A DNA stretch of 22,949 nt from Burkholderiales bacterium (GCA_005793645.1 SXRG01000133.1:1-22949), one strand, 5' to 3'. Shown: positions 5,954 to 13,679, counted from the first letter of the stretch. Made by a program: numbers and translations. The notes: generated by a model from the sequence alone, not told the origin.

Positions 5954-7810
5954 TTAGTCAAGTAATGCGCGCAGGTGTTTTTCAATCCCGGCTGCATCCA
6001 GTCCACAACGCGCCAAGAGGATTTGTGGGTCTCCCTGCTCGATAAAGCGGTCGGGTAAGCCTAGATGCAGGATTGGGGTGTCGATGCCCATTTCTATCAA
6101 GGCCTCGGCCACGGCCGAGCCGGCACCGCCGGCCAGGGAGTTTTCTTCCACGGTCACCAGTGCACGGTGGGTCTCGGTCAGGGCGTGGATCAAGTTGATA
6201 TCCAACGGTTTGACAAAACGCATGTCCACTACGGTGGCATTGACGGCTGTGGCGGCGGTCAGTGCGGCGGCGACGCGGCTACCGAAGGCGAGGACGGCGA
6301 TACCCTCGCCGTGATGACGGACAATGCCTTTGCCGATAGGTACGGTATCAAGATCGGTGGGGGTCTCGACAGCGGGGCCGGCGCCACGCGGGTAGCGTAC
6401 GGCGGTGGGGCCTGGGTATTGATAACAGGTCGATAGCAAACATCGACATTCGGCCGCGTCGGACGGTGCGGCGATCACCATGTTGGGGATGCAGCGCAGG
6501 AAGGACAAGTCAAACGCGCCGGCATGCGTTGGGCCGTCCGCTCCAACTAAGCCGCCGCGATCGATGGCCAGTAGCACTGGAAGATTTTGCAGGGCGATGT
6601 CGTGAATCAGTTGGTCGTAGGCGCGTTGCAGGAAGGTCGAGTAGATGGCCACGACCGGCTTGATGCCTTCGCAGGCAAGGCCAGCAGCAAAGGTCAGCGC
6701 ATGTTGTTCGGCAATGCCGACATCGAAATAGCGGTCGGGATGGCGCTCGGCGAAGGCCACCATGCCGGAGCCTTCGCTCATGGCCGGCGTGATGGCATAA
6801 AGCTGCGGGTCAGCTGCGGCTTGGTCAAGCAGCCACTGGCCGAACACCTCGGTATAGGTGGGCTGGTTGCCGGTGGCGGCCTCGAACCCGGCCTCTACCT
6901 TGAATTTGCCTACGCCGTGATAACGGGTAGGGTCTGTTTCGGCAGGTGCGTAGCCCTTGCCCTTTTTTGTCACCACATGAAGCAGTTGCGGTCCGTCCAG
7001 TTTTTTCAGGTTGGCTAGCGTGGTGATCAGGGTCGGCAGGTCGTGGCCGTCGATGGGGCCGTAATAGTTAAAGCCAAATTCCTCGAATAGGGTGCTGGGT
7101 GTCACCATGCCCTTCATGTGCTCTTCAGCTCGGCGTGCCAGTTCATAAAGCGGTGGCATCGTGGCGAGGATCTTTTCACCTTGGCGGCGCATGGAGTTGT
7201 AAAAGCGGCCGGACAGAAGGCGTGTTAGGTAGTTCGACAGGGCGCCAACATTATTCGAGATCGACATCTCGTTGTCGTTCAGGACCACGATTAGATTGGC
7301 ATCGGCCGCGCCGGCGTTGTTGAGGGCCTCGAAGGCCATACCGGCAGATAGGGCACCATCCCCGATGATGGCCACGGTGCGACGATTCGAACCGGCGCGC
7401 CGGGCGGCGATGGCCATACCTAGCGCGGCGGAGATTGAGGTGCTGGAGTGACCGGCGATAAAGCTGTCATAGGGGCTTTCTTCCCGCTTTGGAAATCCCG
7501 ACAGACCATCGGTCTGACGTAGGGTGGCCATACGGCTACGGCGGCCGGTGAGTATCTTGTGTGCATAGGTTTGGTGGCCTACATCCCAGACCAGGCGTTC
7601 ATCGGGCGTGTCAAAGACGCGATGCAGGGCGATCGTGAGTTCGATCACGCCGAGGTTGGAGGCAAAATGTCCGCCTGTCTTCGATACGCTGTGGATAATG
7701 TCGTTGCGCAGTTCGCCGGCCAGGGCCTTGAGTTCATCCAGGTTGAGTTTACGCAAGTCAGCCGGGCTGGCGATGCCGTCGAGGAGGGGCGTGACGGGGG
7801 CGGTCATCAT
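5954..7810 (-). CDS. dxs: 1-deoxy-D-xylulose-5-phosphate synthase
   Basis: Thiamine-diphosphate enzyme joining pyruvate and glyceraldehyde 3-phosphate, the first step of the MEP isoprenoid pathway. The 618-residue protein has the family length. Motifs: KTGGHFASNLG with the active-site histidine (about 48), VWDVGHQTYAHK (74-85), the diphosphate/Mg motif GDGALSAGMAFEALNNAG (150-167) followed by LNDNEMSI, DVGIAEQH with catalytic Glu (about 368), and DRGGLVGADGPTHAGAFD (417-434). Two tandem ATGs lie at 7808-7810 and 7805-7807; either is plausible and no Shine-Dalgarno decides between them. The frame is open to 7909 but overlaps ispA with non-homologous residues. It follows ispA by ten bases and precedes folE2, so it is likely in one transcript with xseB and ispA, which use its product line. 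Confidence 0.97.
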   Translation of the reverse strand: MMTAPVTPLLDGIASPADLRKLNLDELKALAGELRNDIIHSVSKTGGHFASNLGVIELTIALHRVFDTPDERLVWDVGHQTYAHKILTGRRSRMATLRQTDGLSGFPKREESPYDSFIAGHSSTSISAALGMAIAARRAGSNRRTVAIIGDGALSAGMAFEALNNAGAADANLIVVLNDNEMSISNNVGALSNYLTRLLSGRFYNSMRRQGEKILATMPPLYELARRAEEHMKGMVTPSTLFEEFGFNYYGPIDGHDLPTLITTLANLKKLDGPQLLHVVTKKGKGYAPAETDPTRYHGVGKFKVEAGFEAATGNQPTYTEVFGQWLLDQAAADPQLYAITPAMSEGSGMVAFAERHPDRYFDVGIAEQHALTFAAGLACEGIKPVVAIYSTFLQRAYDQLIHDIALQNLPVLLAIDRGGLVGADGPTHAGAFDLSFLRCIPNMVIAAPSDAAECRCLLSTCYQYPGPTAVRYPRGAGPAVETPTDLDTVPIGKGIVRHHGEGIAVLAFGSRVAAALTAATAVNATVVDMRFVKPLDINLIHALTETHRALVTVEENSLAGGAGSAVAEALIEMGIDTPILHLGLPDRFIEQGDPQILLARCGLDAAGIEKHLRALLD

Positions 7811-7820
7811 GAGAGGTTCT

Positions 7821-8708
7821 TTAATAGGCCCTTGTGACCACGAAGCGGGCGATGTCGATGAGGTGCTTGGCGCGGTCATCGAAGATGGAAACCGCGGCGC
7901 AGGCCTCATCGATCAGTGTGTGCGCATAGGCGCGCGCTTCGGCGGTGGGCATTAGCGTGAGGTAGGTGGCTTTGCCGCAGGCGGCATCTTTGCCGGCTGT
8001 CTTGCCCAAGGTGGCGGTATCCGCCTCGGCATCAAGGCAATCGTCCATCACCTGGAAGGCAAGGCCAACGCAGTGGGAGTAGCGTTCCAGGGCGCTATGC
8101 TGTGTTGCCGTCAGGGGTTTTCCGCATAGGCCACCGAGCAGTGTGGCCGCACGGATCAACGCGCCGGTTTTGTGTATATGCATGAACTCCAGCTCGGCTA
8201 GATCAAGCTGATGGCCTGTGCTGGAGAGATCGGTGGCCTGACCGCCGGCCATGCCGCGTGAGCCGCTCGCGTGGGCCAGCAGGTGCAGCATCTCGATCTG
8301 GGCGGTGGCCTCTTCATGCAGTCCCTTGCGTGCAAGTTGTTGGAAGGCCAGCGCTTGCAAGGCATCGCCGACCAACAGCGCGGTAGCCTCATCATAGGCG
8401 ACATGACAGGTTGGTTTGCCGCGACGCAGGTCGTCGTTATCCATGCAGGGCAGGTCGTCGTGGGTCAGTGAATAGACATGAATCAGTTCAACTGCACAGG
8501 CGGCTGCCTCGGCACATGTTAGGTTTCCATCGATCGCCTCGGCCGTTGCGAAGACCAGCATCGGGCGGATCCGTTTGCCGCCGCCCAGACAAACATAGCG
8601 CATGGCTTCATGCAGGCGTTCGGGCGCAACATGCGTTGGAATGGCGCGTTCAAGGGCGGATTCCATGCGTGCCTGTAGGGCACGCGACCACGCGGCGAAG
8701 TCAGACAT
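7821..8708 (-). CDS. ispA: Farnesyl diphosphate synthase (polyprenyl synthetase)
   Basis: Condenses isopentenyl diphosphate with dimethylallyl and geranyl diphosphate to make farnesyl diphosphate, precursor of undecaprenyl lipid carrier and quinone tails. The 295-residue protein carries LGGGKRIRPML, the first aspartate-rich motif DDLPCMDNDDLRRGKPT starting near residue 84, GQATDL, KTGALI and the second aspartate-rich motif FQVMDDCLD near 219-226. The residues before the first motif fit short-chain (C15) type synthases; geranyl or geranylgeranyl products cannot be ruled out by reading. The ATG at 8706-8708 follows a GTG at 8709-8711, which would add one residue. Either start overlaps the xseB stop at 8701-8703, implying coupling. 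Confidence 0.94.
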   Translation of the reverse strand: MSDFAAWSRALQARMESALERAIPTHVAPERLHEAMRYVCLGGGKRIRPMLVFATAEAIDGNLTCAEAAACAVELIHVYSLTHDDLPCMDNDDLRRGKPTCHVAYDEATALLVGDALQALAFQQLARKGLHEEATAQIEMLHLLAHASGSRGMAGGQATDLSSTGHQLDLAELEFMHIHKTGALIRAATLLGGLCGKPLTATQHSALERYSHCVGLAFQVMDDCLDAEADTATLGKTAGKDAACGKATYLTLMPTAEARAYAHTLIDEACAAVSIFDDRAKHLIDIARFVVTRAY

Positions 8709-8946
8709 CACCAGCGGTATCCAGGGCTAATGGGTTCAGGCTGTCGTTTTCCAGAACGGTGAGTTGTTGCTCGGCCCGGGCCAGGAATTGCTGGCAGAAA
8801 CGGGTTAGCTCCACGCCGCGCTTGTAGGCAGTCAGCGATGCTTCCAAGGTAAGATCACCGGACTCCAGGGTGGCGACCAGAGTTTCCAGCTCGGCGAGCG
8901 CGGCCTCGAAGTCTTTCGGTGGGGCGGTTTTTATAGTCTTACTCAT
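8701..8946 (-). CDS. xseB: Exodeoxyribonuclease VII small subunit
   Basis: Small subunit of exonuclease VII, which with XseA degrades single-stranded DNA to oligonucleotides. The 81-residue protein has the compact helical-hairpin pattern FEAALAELETLVATLESGDL, then LEASLTAYKRGVELTRFC and QQFLARAEQQL, which is diagnostic for the family. It is the first gene of the xseB-ispA-dxs-folE2 unit, an order widespread in gammaproteobacteria. No xseA is in the window. The ATG at 8944-8946 has a C-rich leader (ACCCACC) and no Shine-Dalgarno. Confidence 0.94.
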   Translation of the reverse strand: MSKTIKTAPPKDFEAALAELETLVATLESGDLTLEASLTAYKRGVELTRFCQQFLARAEQQLTVLENDSLNPLALDTAGDV

Positions 8947-9078
8947 GGTGGGTGGGCGCGATGCAAGGTCCGCTGATGATAGCCGATAAAGCCGTTTTAG
9001 AGGGCCTGAGCGGTTGCCCGTGCCTGTTCACGGGGGGATAATCGGCCCGATTGCAGCAATTAGCCTGTTTTTTGACTC
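8947..9078. promoter_or_regulatory. Divergent intergenic region xseB / Rieske oxygenase
   Basis: The longest gene-free stretch of the window, 132 bases between divergent starts. It must hold promoters for both units. A good sigma-70-like candidate is seen on the plus strand (listed separately). On the minus strand a TATCAT hexamer lies upstream of xseB but without a convincing -35. No strong inverted repeat was found. Confidence 0.5.
9014..9042 (+). promoter_or_regulatory. Predicted sigma-70 promoter for Rieske-ogt-xerD
   Basis: TTGCCC (9014-9019) and GATAAT (9037-9042) are separated by exactly 17 bases and match the -35 and -10 consensus at four and five of six positions. Transcription would start near 9049, about 30 bases before the oxygenase ATG. 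The spacer ends in a run of G, which would affect strength. It is the best promoter-like match I see in the window, unconfirmed. Confidence 0.5.
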
Positions 9079-10185
9079 ATGTCCGAATTGATACGCGCCT
9101 CCACGCTGGGCCAAGTGGGCCAAGCTCTACCAGTGGAGAGCTATTTTGATCCACAGACTTACGAACTGGAGATGGAACGCCTGTTCCGTCAGGGGCCCGG
9201 CTATGTCGGCCATGAACACATGGTGCCGGAACTGGGTCATTACCAGGTCCTCGACTGGTATGCCGGTGGGGGCAAAATGCTGGTGCGAAATCCCGGTGGG
9301 GTGGAATTGTTATCCAATGTTTGTCGTCATCGCCAAGCTTTGATGTTGAAGGGGCGCGGCCAGGCGCAGAATATTGTCTGTCCATTCCATCGCTGGACCT
9401 ACGACCTCGAAGGCCAGTTGATGGGGGCGCCGCAGTTCCCTAACAACCCTTGCTTGCATCTGGGTAAGAAGACCTTGCAGGAATGGCATGGCCTGCTCTT
9501 TGAGGGCGACCGTAATATCAACGCCAACCTGGCCGGGATGCTGGCAGCGGCCGATCTCGATTTCAGCGGTTTCGTCTACGACCGGACGATCGTCACCGAC
9601 TATGCATTCAACTGGAAGACCTTCATTGAGGTCTATCTGGAGGACTACCATGTCGTTCCCTACCATCCGGGCCTCGGACAGTTCGTTGATTGTGAACAAC
9701 TGAAGTGGGAATACGGGGTCAACTGGTCGGTCCAGACGGTGGGCGTGTATGACCATCTGAACCGCGCTGGCTCGCCCGTGTACAACGCTTGGCGTAATCA
9801 GGTGCGGCGTTACAACGAGGGTCGCGATCCGAAGCAGGGTGCGATCTGGCTGACCCTCTATCCCAACATCATGGTGGAGTGGTATCCGCAGACCCTGGTG
9901 GTTTCGCACATCGTGCCGACGGGCGTTGAGTCCTGTCTCAATGTGGTCGAGTTTTATTACCCGGAAGACATTGCCCTGTTTGAACGCGAGTTTGTCGAGG
10001 CCCAGCAGGCGGCTTATCGCGAGACGGCGGTCGAGGACGATGACATCTGCTACGGTATGCACCACGGCCGTCGCGCCCTGTACCGGCAGGGCCTCAACGA
10101 AACAGGCCCTTATCAATCGCCGACTGAAGACGGCATGGTGCATTTCCATGAGTGGTATCGCCGCGCCCTCTCCTCGCCGCTTTGA
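9079..10185 (+). CDS. Rieske non-heme iron oxygenase, alpha-subunit-like, substrate unknown
   Basis: A 368-residue protein of the ring-hydroxylating oxygenase alpha-subunit superfamily. The N-terminal Rieske domain binds a [2Fe-2S] cluster through CRHR (Cys82, His84) and CPFH (Cys101, His104). The catalytic domain has NWKTFIEVYLEDYHVVPYH (178-196), in which His191 and His196 would bind the mononuclear iron, and the acidic EDDD (319-322) likely gives the third ligand. The C terminus GPYQSPTEDGMVHFHEW resembles that of stand-alone family members such as choline monooxygenase-like proteins. No beta subunit, ferredoxin or reductase is nearby, so electrons must come from another locus. It starts a plus-strand unit with ogt and xerD, sharing 38 bases with ogt. 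The substrate is unknown. The ATG has no Shine-Dalgarno. Confidence 0.9.
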   Translation: MSELIRASTLGQVGQALPVESYFDPQTYELEMERLFRQGPGYVGHEHMVPELGHYQVLDWYAGGGKMLVRNPGGVELLSNVCRHRQALMLKGRGQAQNIVCPFHRWTYDLEGQLMGAPQFPNNPCLHLGKKTLQEWHGLLFEGDRNINANLAGMLAAADLDFSGFVYDRTIVTDYAFNWKTFIEVYLEDYHVVPYHPGLGQFVDCEQLKWEYGVNWSVQTVGVYDHLNRAGSPVYNAWRNQVRRYNEGRDPKQGAIWLTLYPNIMVEWYPQTLVVSHIVPTGVESCLNVVEFYYPEDIALFEREFVEAQQAAYRETAVEDDDICYGMHHGRRALYRQGLNETGPYQSPTEDGMVHFHEWYRRALSSPL

Positions 10186-10660
10186 CGGGATCGTCCCAGC
10201 ACCCTTCGGGGCGCTGGGCGTGCGCATGGCCGGCGAGCGGTTGACTGAGCTGGTTTTTCTGCCCTCCGGCTGGAGTTATGTGCCGGCGGCGGTGCGCCCG
10301 GTGGCGCTGGCGCTAGATGCTTATTTTGACGACCCCGCGAGGCCGTTCGAACTGCCGCTGGCGCCGATGGGAACTCCTTTTCGACAACGCGTCTGGGCCA
10401 CCTTGAGTACGGTTCCGGCCGGCAGGACGATCACCTATGGACTCCTGGCGCGGCAGATTGGCAGCAGCGCCCGTGCTGTGGGGCAGGCCCTGGGCGATAA
10501 CCCCATCCCCATCATCATTCCGTGTCACCGCGTACTGGCCGCGACCGGACTGGGTGGTTTTATGCATACGCCGGGTCCCTCGCGGGATCCTATGCGGGAC
10601 CCTTTTCCGCTCACTGTAAAATGTTGGTTGCTGGCGCATGAAGGTTGTCGCACTTCCTGA
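10148..10660 (+). CDS. ogt: Methylated-DNA--protein-cysteine methyltransferase (Ogt type)
   Basis: Suicide DNA-repair protein that moves alkyl groups from O6-guanine or O4-thymine to its own cysteine. The 170-residue protein shows PAPFGALGV (18-25), the helix-turn-helix region with FRQRVWATLSTVPAGRTITY (78-97), ARAVGQALGDNP with the arginine finger, and the active-site PCHRV with Cys126. There is no Ada-type N-terminal regulatory domain. The C-terminal part after GGFMH has an apparent insertion containing RDPMRDPF, before VKCWLLAHEG. Start: the ATG at 10148-10150 lies inside the oxygenase gene; the next ATG, at codon 27, would remove the conserved PAPFGALGV strand, so the upstream one is preferred. 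It overlaps xerD by 23 bases. Confidence 0.93.
   Translation: MSGIAAPSPRRFDGIVPAPFGALGVRMAGERLTELVFLPSGWSYVPAAVRPVALALDAYFDDPARPFELPLAPMGTPFRQRVWATLSTVPAGRTITYGLLARQIGSSARAVGQALGDNPIPIIIPCHRVLAATGLGGFMHTPGPSRDPMRDPFPLTVKCWLLAHEGCRTS
10582..10605 (+). repeat. Imperfect 12-base tandem duplication inside ogt
   Basis: Two 12-base units, 10582-10593 (GCGGGATCCTAT) and 10594-10605 (GCGGGACCCTTT), match at 10 of 12 positions and lie in frame, encoding RDPM then RDPF. They fall in the loop between the active-site region and the last helix of the alkyltransferase, where they lengthen the protein compared with typical Ogt. Confidence 0.6.
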
Positions 10661-11537
10661 ACTGGACGCCTTTTGCGATGCGCTCTGGTTGGAGGATGGT
10701 CTGGCGGCGATCAGTTTGGAGAGCTACCGTCGCGATCTGACTCAGTTCGCGTTGTGGGCCAAGGGGCGTGATTTAGGATTGTTGACGGCGGATGCCGTCA
10801 GTATTCAATCTTTTTTGGCCGAGCGCACCCTGAAACAGGGCATCGCCGCGCGTAGTCTGGCTCGCCAGTTGACCGCCCTGCGCCGTTATTATCGCTGGCT
10901 GTTGCGGCAGGGATTGCGTAGCGACGACCCGACCCTGAATATCGAGGCGCCGCGCCTGCCTCGGCCTTTGCCGAAAAATCTCAGCGAGGCCGAGGTCGAG
11001 GCCTTGCTCGCCGCGCCGCAGACGGCTACAGCGCAAGGTTTGCGTGACCGCGCCATGCTTGAATTGCTCTACGCCTGTGGTCTGCGTGTCAGCGAATTGG
11101 TTAGCTTGCCGCTCACCGCCGTGCAGATACAGATGGGCGTGGTGCGCGTTATGGGCAAGGGGCGCAAGGAAAGGCTCGTGCCCACGGGCGAGATTGCCCT
11201 CGACTGGATGACCCGCTACCTGCGCGAGGCGCGGGTTGATCTACTGAACGGGCGGATCAGCGACGCCCTGTTCGTCACCGCGCGAGGCGCGGCCATGACT
11301 CGGCAGGCCTTCTGGTACCGGATCAAGCTACACGCAGCGACTGCCGTCATTCGTGCGCCGATCTCGCCGCACACACTGCGCCATGCCTTTGCCACCCACC
11401 TGCTTAATCACGGCGCTGACCTTCGCGTCGTGCAGATGTTGCTGGGTCACGCCGATATCTCCACCACCCAGATTTATACTCATGTGGCGCGCGAGCGGCT
11501 GAAGCAACTGCACGCCCAGCATCACCCGCGCGGCTAA
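10638..11537 (+). CDS. xerD: Site-specific tyrosine recombinase XerD
   Basis: Resolves chromosome dimers at dif together with XerC. The 299-residue protein has an N-terminal SAM-like core-binding domain (about 8-95, with SYRRDLTQFALW) and a C-terminal catalytic domain. All catalytic residues are present: Arg150 (CGLRVSEL), Lys174 (GKGRKER), His245 and Arg248 (HTLRHAFATHLL), His271 (LLGHADIS) and Tyr280 (TQIYTHV). These sit within one or two positions of those in E. coli XerD. XerD is favoured over XerC by overall wording such as LARQLTALRRYYRWLL and IEAPRLPRPLPK. The ATG at 10638 overlaps the end of ogt. It is unlikely to be an integrase of a mobile element, as no att-like repeats or cargo are seen. 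Confidence 0.94.
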   Translation: MKVVALPELDAFCDALWLEDGLAAISLESYRRDLTQFALWAKGRDLGLLTADAVSIQSFLAERTLKQGIAARSLARQLTALRRYYRWLLRQGLRSDDPTLNIEAPRLPRPLPKNLSEAEVEALLAAPQTATAQGLRDRAMLELLYACGLRVSELVSLPLTAVQIQMGVVRVMGKGRKERLVPTGEIALDWMTRYLREARVDLLNGRISDALFVTARGAAMTRQAFWYRIKLHAATAVIRAPISPHTLRHAFATHLLNHGADLRVVQMLLGHADISTTQIYTHVARERLKQLHAQHHPRG

Positions 11538-11551
11538 GTCAAGGGGCTGTG

Positions 11552-11572
11552 GTTATGCGGCTATAACGCCGC
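11552..11572. other. Possible alternative hairpins between convergent xerD and permease genes
   Basis: The 37-base gap holds two overlapping short inverted repeats: GTTAT (11552-11556) with ATAAC (11563-11567), and GCGGC (11557-11561) with GCCGC (11568-11572). They exclude each other. Neither is followed by a T-run on either strand, so this is at best a weak or Rho-assisted end point for the two convergent units. Confidence 0.25.
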
Positions 11573-11574
11573 CG

Positions 11575-12312
11575 TTAGAGCGTCCTGATCCACAAGGCGA
11601 CGCCACTACCGATCAGGATCAGGCTGATGAGGCGGGTCATCTGTGCTTGGGTAAGGCGGCTATGGACATGGCTACCGATCCATAACGCACCAAGTGTCAA
11701 CGGCAGGGCGCCAGCATAGGCAACGAGAAGTTCGCGATGCAGCAGCAGTCCGCTGGCGGTGAAGGTGGTGATTCGCGCCAGTCCTTCGATGAAAAACAGG
11801 CCCGAGAAGGTGGCACGCAACTGGCCTTTGTCGAACAGTCGGTGCGAGAGATAGATCACATAGGGCGGGCCACCGGTGCCGAATAGGGCACCGACCGTAC
11901 CCCCGGTGAGTCCCGCAGGCCAGGCCCAGCGGGTACTGGCTGGTTGTGGGTGTTCGGTATCGAGGAGTAGATTGCGCAAGGCATAGAGAATGATGAAACT
12001 GCCCAGAATCCTTAATAAGGGTTCGTGCGGCAGAGACACCAGCAGCCAGGCCCCGATCAGCACCCCGATCAGGCCGGGTGGTAACAGGCGCCGGATCTCT
12101 GGCCAGGCAACCTTGTCGAAGTTGAGGCCACCCAGGATGACCGAGGCGGTGAAATCGGTCAGCAGGATCAGGGGGACGACAAAGGTGAGCGGCCAGTGCA
12201 GAGCGAGGAGCGGGACCGCGATAAGACCGGAGCCAAAGCCGGTGATGCCCCGGATGAAATAGGCCCCCAGCAGGATGGGGGGTGCCCAGAGGAGGTCAGC
12301 GAGTTCTGGCAA
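11575..12312 (-). CDS. TauE/SafE (TSUP) family membrane permease
   Basis: A 245-residue integral membrane protein with seven or eight hydrophobic segments. It has the two inverted family repeats, each with a glycine-rich motif: RGITGFGSGLIAVPLLAL (about 21-38) and GGTVGALFGTGGPPYVIYL in the second half. Family members export or import sulfite, sulfonates, or other small organic or sulfur anions; the substrate here cannot be deduced. It lies 14 bases downstream of ffh on the same strand and probably shares its transcript. The listed start is a TTG at 12310-12312, since no ATG or GTG precedes the first membrane segment; it has no Shine-Dalgarno, so the exact start is uncertain. Confidence 0.85.
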   Translation of the reverse strand: MPELADLLWAPPILLGAYFIRGITGFGSGLIAVPLLALHWPLTFVVPLILLTDFTASVILGGLNFDKVAWPEIRRLLPPGLIGVLIGAWLLVSLPHEPLLRILGSFIILYALRNLLLDTEHPQPASTRWAWPAGLTGGTVGALFGTGGPPYVIYLSHRLFDKGQLRATFSGLFFIEGLARITTFTASGLLLHRELLVAYAGALPLTLGALWIGSHVHSRLTQAQMTRLISLILIGSGVALWIRTL

Positions 12313-12326
12313 AGCCGGGGTCTGGC

Positions 12327-13679
12327 TTAGCGCAGGCCGGGCATTTTGCCGGCCATGCTGCGCATCATCTTGGTCATGCCGCCCCCCTTGCCCATGGATT
12401 TCATCATCTTTTGCATTTGCTCGAATTGGGCCAGCAGGCGATTGACATCCTGCACCTGAAGGCCGGCACCCGCAGCGATGCGGCGTTTGCGGCTGGCCTT
12501 GAGGATTTCCGGCTTGCGCCGTTCTTGTGGGGTCATTGAATTGATGATGCCCTCAATGCGACGCATCTGCTGTTCACCTTGAGCGATATCACCCGCGCCA
12601 AGTTTGGCGGCGCCCGGCAGTTTGTCGACCAGGTTGCCAAGGCCGCCCAGCTTTTTCATCTGCTGCATCTGTTCTTTGAAGTCTTCAAGGTTGAAGCTCT
12701 TGCCGGACTTGAGTTTCTCGACGGTACGGCGGGCGGCCGCTTCATCGACGCCCTTCTGTGCCTCCTCGATCAAGGACAATACATCGCCCATGCCGAGGAT
12801 GCGACTGGCCATGCGCTCGGGGTGGAAGGGCTCGATACCGGACAGTTTTTCACCGACGCCGACCAGCTTGATCGGCTTGCCAGTGATATGGCGCACCGAG
12901 AGTGCCGCACCGCCGCGGGTATCGCCATCGAGTTTGGTGAGGATGACACCGGTCAGCGGCAGGGCCTCGTTGAACGCCTTGGCGGTGTTGACAGCGTCCT
13001 GACCTTGCATGGCATCGACGACGAACAGGGTCTCGACTGGCTTGACGGCGGCATGGATGGCCTGGATCTCGGTCATCATCACGGTGTCGATGGCGAGACG
13101 ACCGGCGGTATCGACGATCAGGACATCAAAGAAATGCTTCTTGGCGTAATCAAGTGCGGCCAGCGCGATGGCGACCGGTTGCTGGCCGACCTCGGAGGGG
13201 AAAAATTCTGCCTCGGCCTGGCCTGCCACCATCTTCAACTGTGCGATGGCGGCGGGGCGGTACACATCGGCCGAAACCACGAGGATTTTTTTTCGGCCCA
13301 TGTTACGAATTACGCGCACCAACTTGCCGGTGGTGGTGGTTTTGCCGGCGCCTTGCAGGCCCGCCATCAAAAATACAGCGGGCGGCTGGCTGGCGAAGGA
13401 GAGCGGTGCTATGGCTCCGCCCATCAGGGCCGTGAGTTCCTTGTGTACCACGCCAACCAAGGCCTGGCCCGGCGTCAGGCTACCGATGACTTCCTGACCC
13501 AAGGCGCGGATCTTGATCTGATCAATCAAGGCGCGCACGACGGGCAGGGCAACATCAGCCTCTAACAGGGCGATGCGCACCTCGCGCAGGGCATCTTGGA
13601 TGTTGGTTTCGGTCAGGCGGCCCTGACCGCGTAGATTTTTAACGACGCTGCCGAGGCGTTGGGTGAGATTGTCGAACAT
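12327..13679 (-). CDS. ffh: Signal recognition particle GTPase Ffh
   Basis: Protein part of the bacterial signal recognition particle; with 4.5S RNA it binds signal sequences of nascent membrane proteins and brings ribosomes to FtsY. The 450-residue protein has the N domain (1-90), the G domain with P-loop GLQGAGKTTTTGKL (107-120), DVYRPAAIAQL, DTAGR (190-194) and TKLDGDTRGGAALS (248-261), and a methionine-rich M domain ending GGMTKMMRSMAGKMPGLR. Length and motifs are normal. The ATG at 13677-13679 diverges from the ypjD-like gene. The leader CCCTCAAAACC has no Shine-Dalgarno. No 4.5S RNA gene was recognised nearby. Confidence 0.98.
   Translation of the reverse strand: MFDNLTQRLGSVVKNLRGQGRLTETNIQDALREVRIALLEADVALPVVRALIDQIKIRALGQEVIGSLTPGQALVGVVHKELTALMGGAIAPLSFASQPPAVFLMAGLQGAGKTTTTGKLVRVIRNMGRKKILVVSADVYRPAAIAQLKMVAGQAEAEFFPSEVGQQPVAIALAALDYAKKHFFDVLIVDTAGRLAIDTVMMTEIQAIHAAVKPVETLFVVDAMQGQDAVNTAKAFNEALPLTGVILTKLDGDTRGGAALSVRHITGKPIKLVGVGEKLSGIEPFHPERMASRILGMGDVLSLIEEAQKGVDEAAARRTVEKLKSGKSFNLEDFKEQMQQMKKLGGLGNLVDKLPGAAKLGAGDIAQGEQQMRRIEGIINSMTPQERRKPEILKASRKRRIAAGAGLQVQDVNRLLAQFEQMQKMMKSMGKGGGMTKMMRSMAGKMPGLR

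Noticed and set aside
9310..10227. A 305-codon minus-strand open frame over the Rieske oxygenase
   Set aside because: It is antisense to a gene with intact catalytic motifs, has no family resemblance, and has no upstream signals of its own.
10638..11537. Tyrosine recombinase as evidence of an integrated mobile element
   Set aside because: The protein matches XerD over its full length with all residues in place. There are no flanking repeats, tRNA genes, excision factor or cargo genes.
12579..13565. A 328-codon open frame on the plus strand, antisense to ffh
   Set aside because: It lies fully within ffh, whose protein is unmistakable. The translated sequence has no recognisable motif and is explained by codon bias of a GC-rich gene read on the opposite strand.
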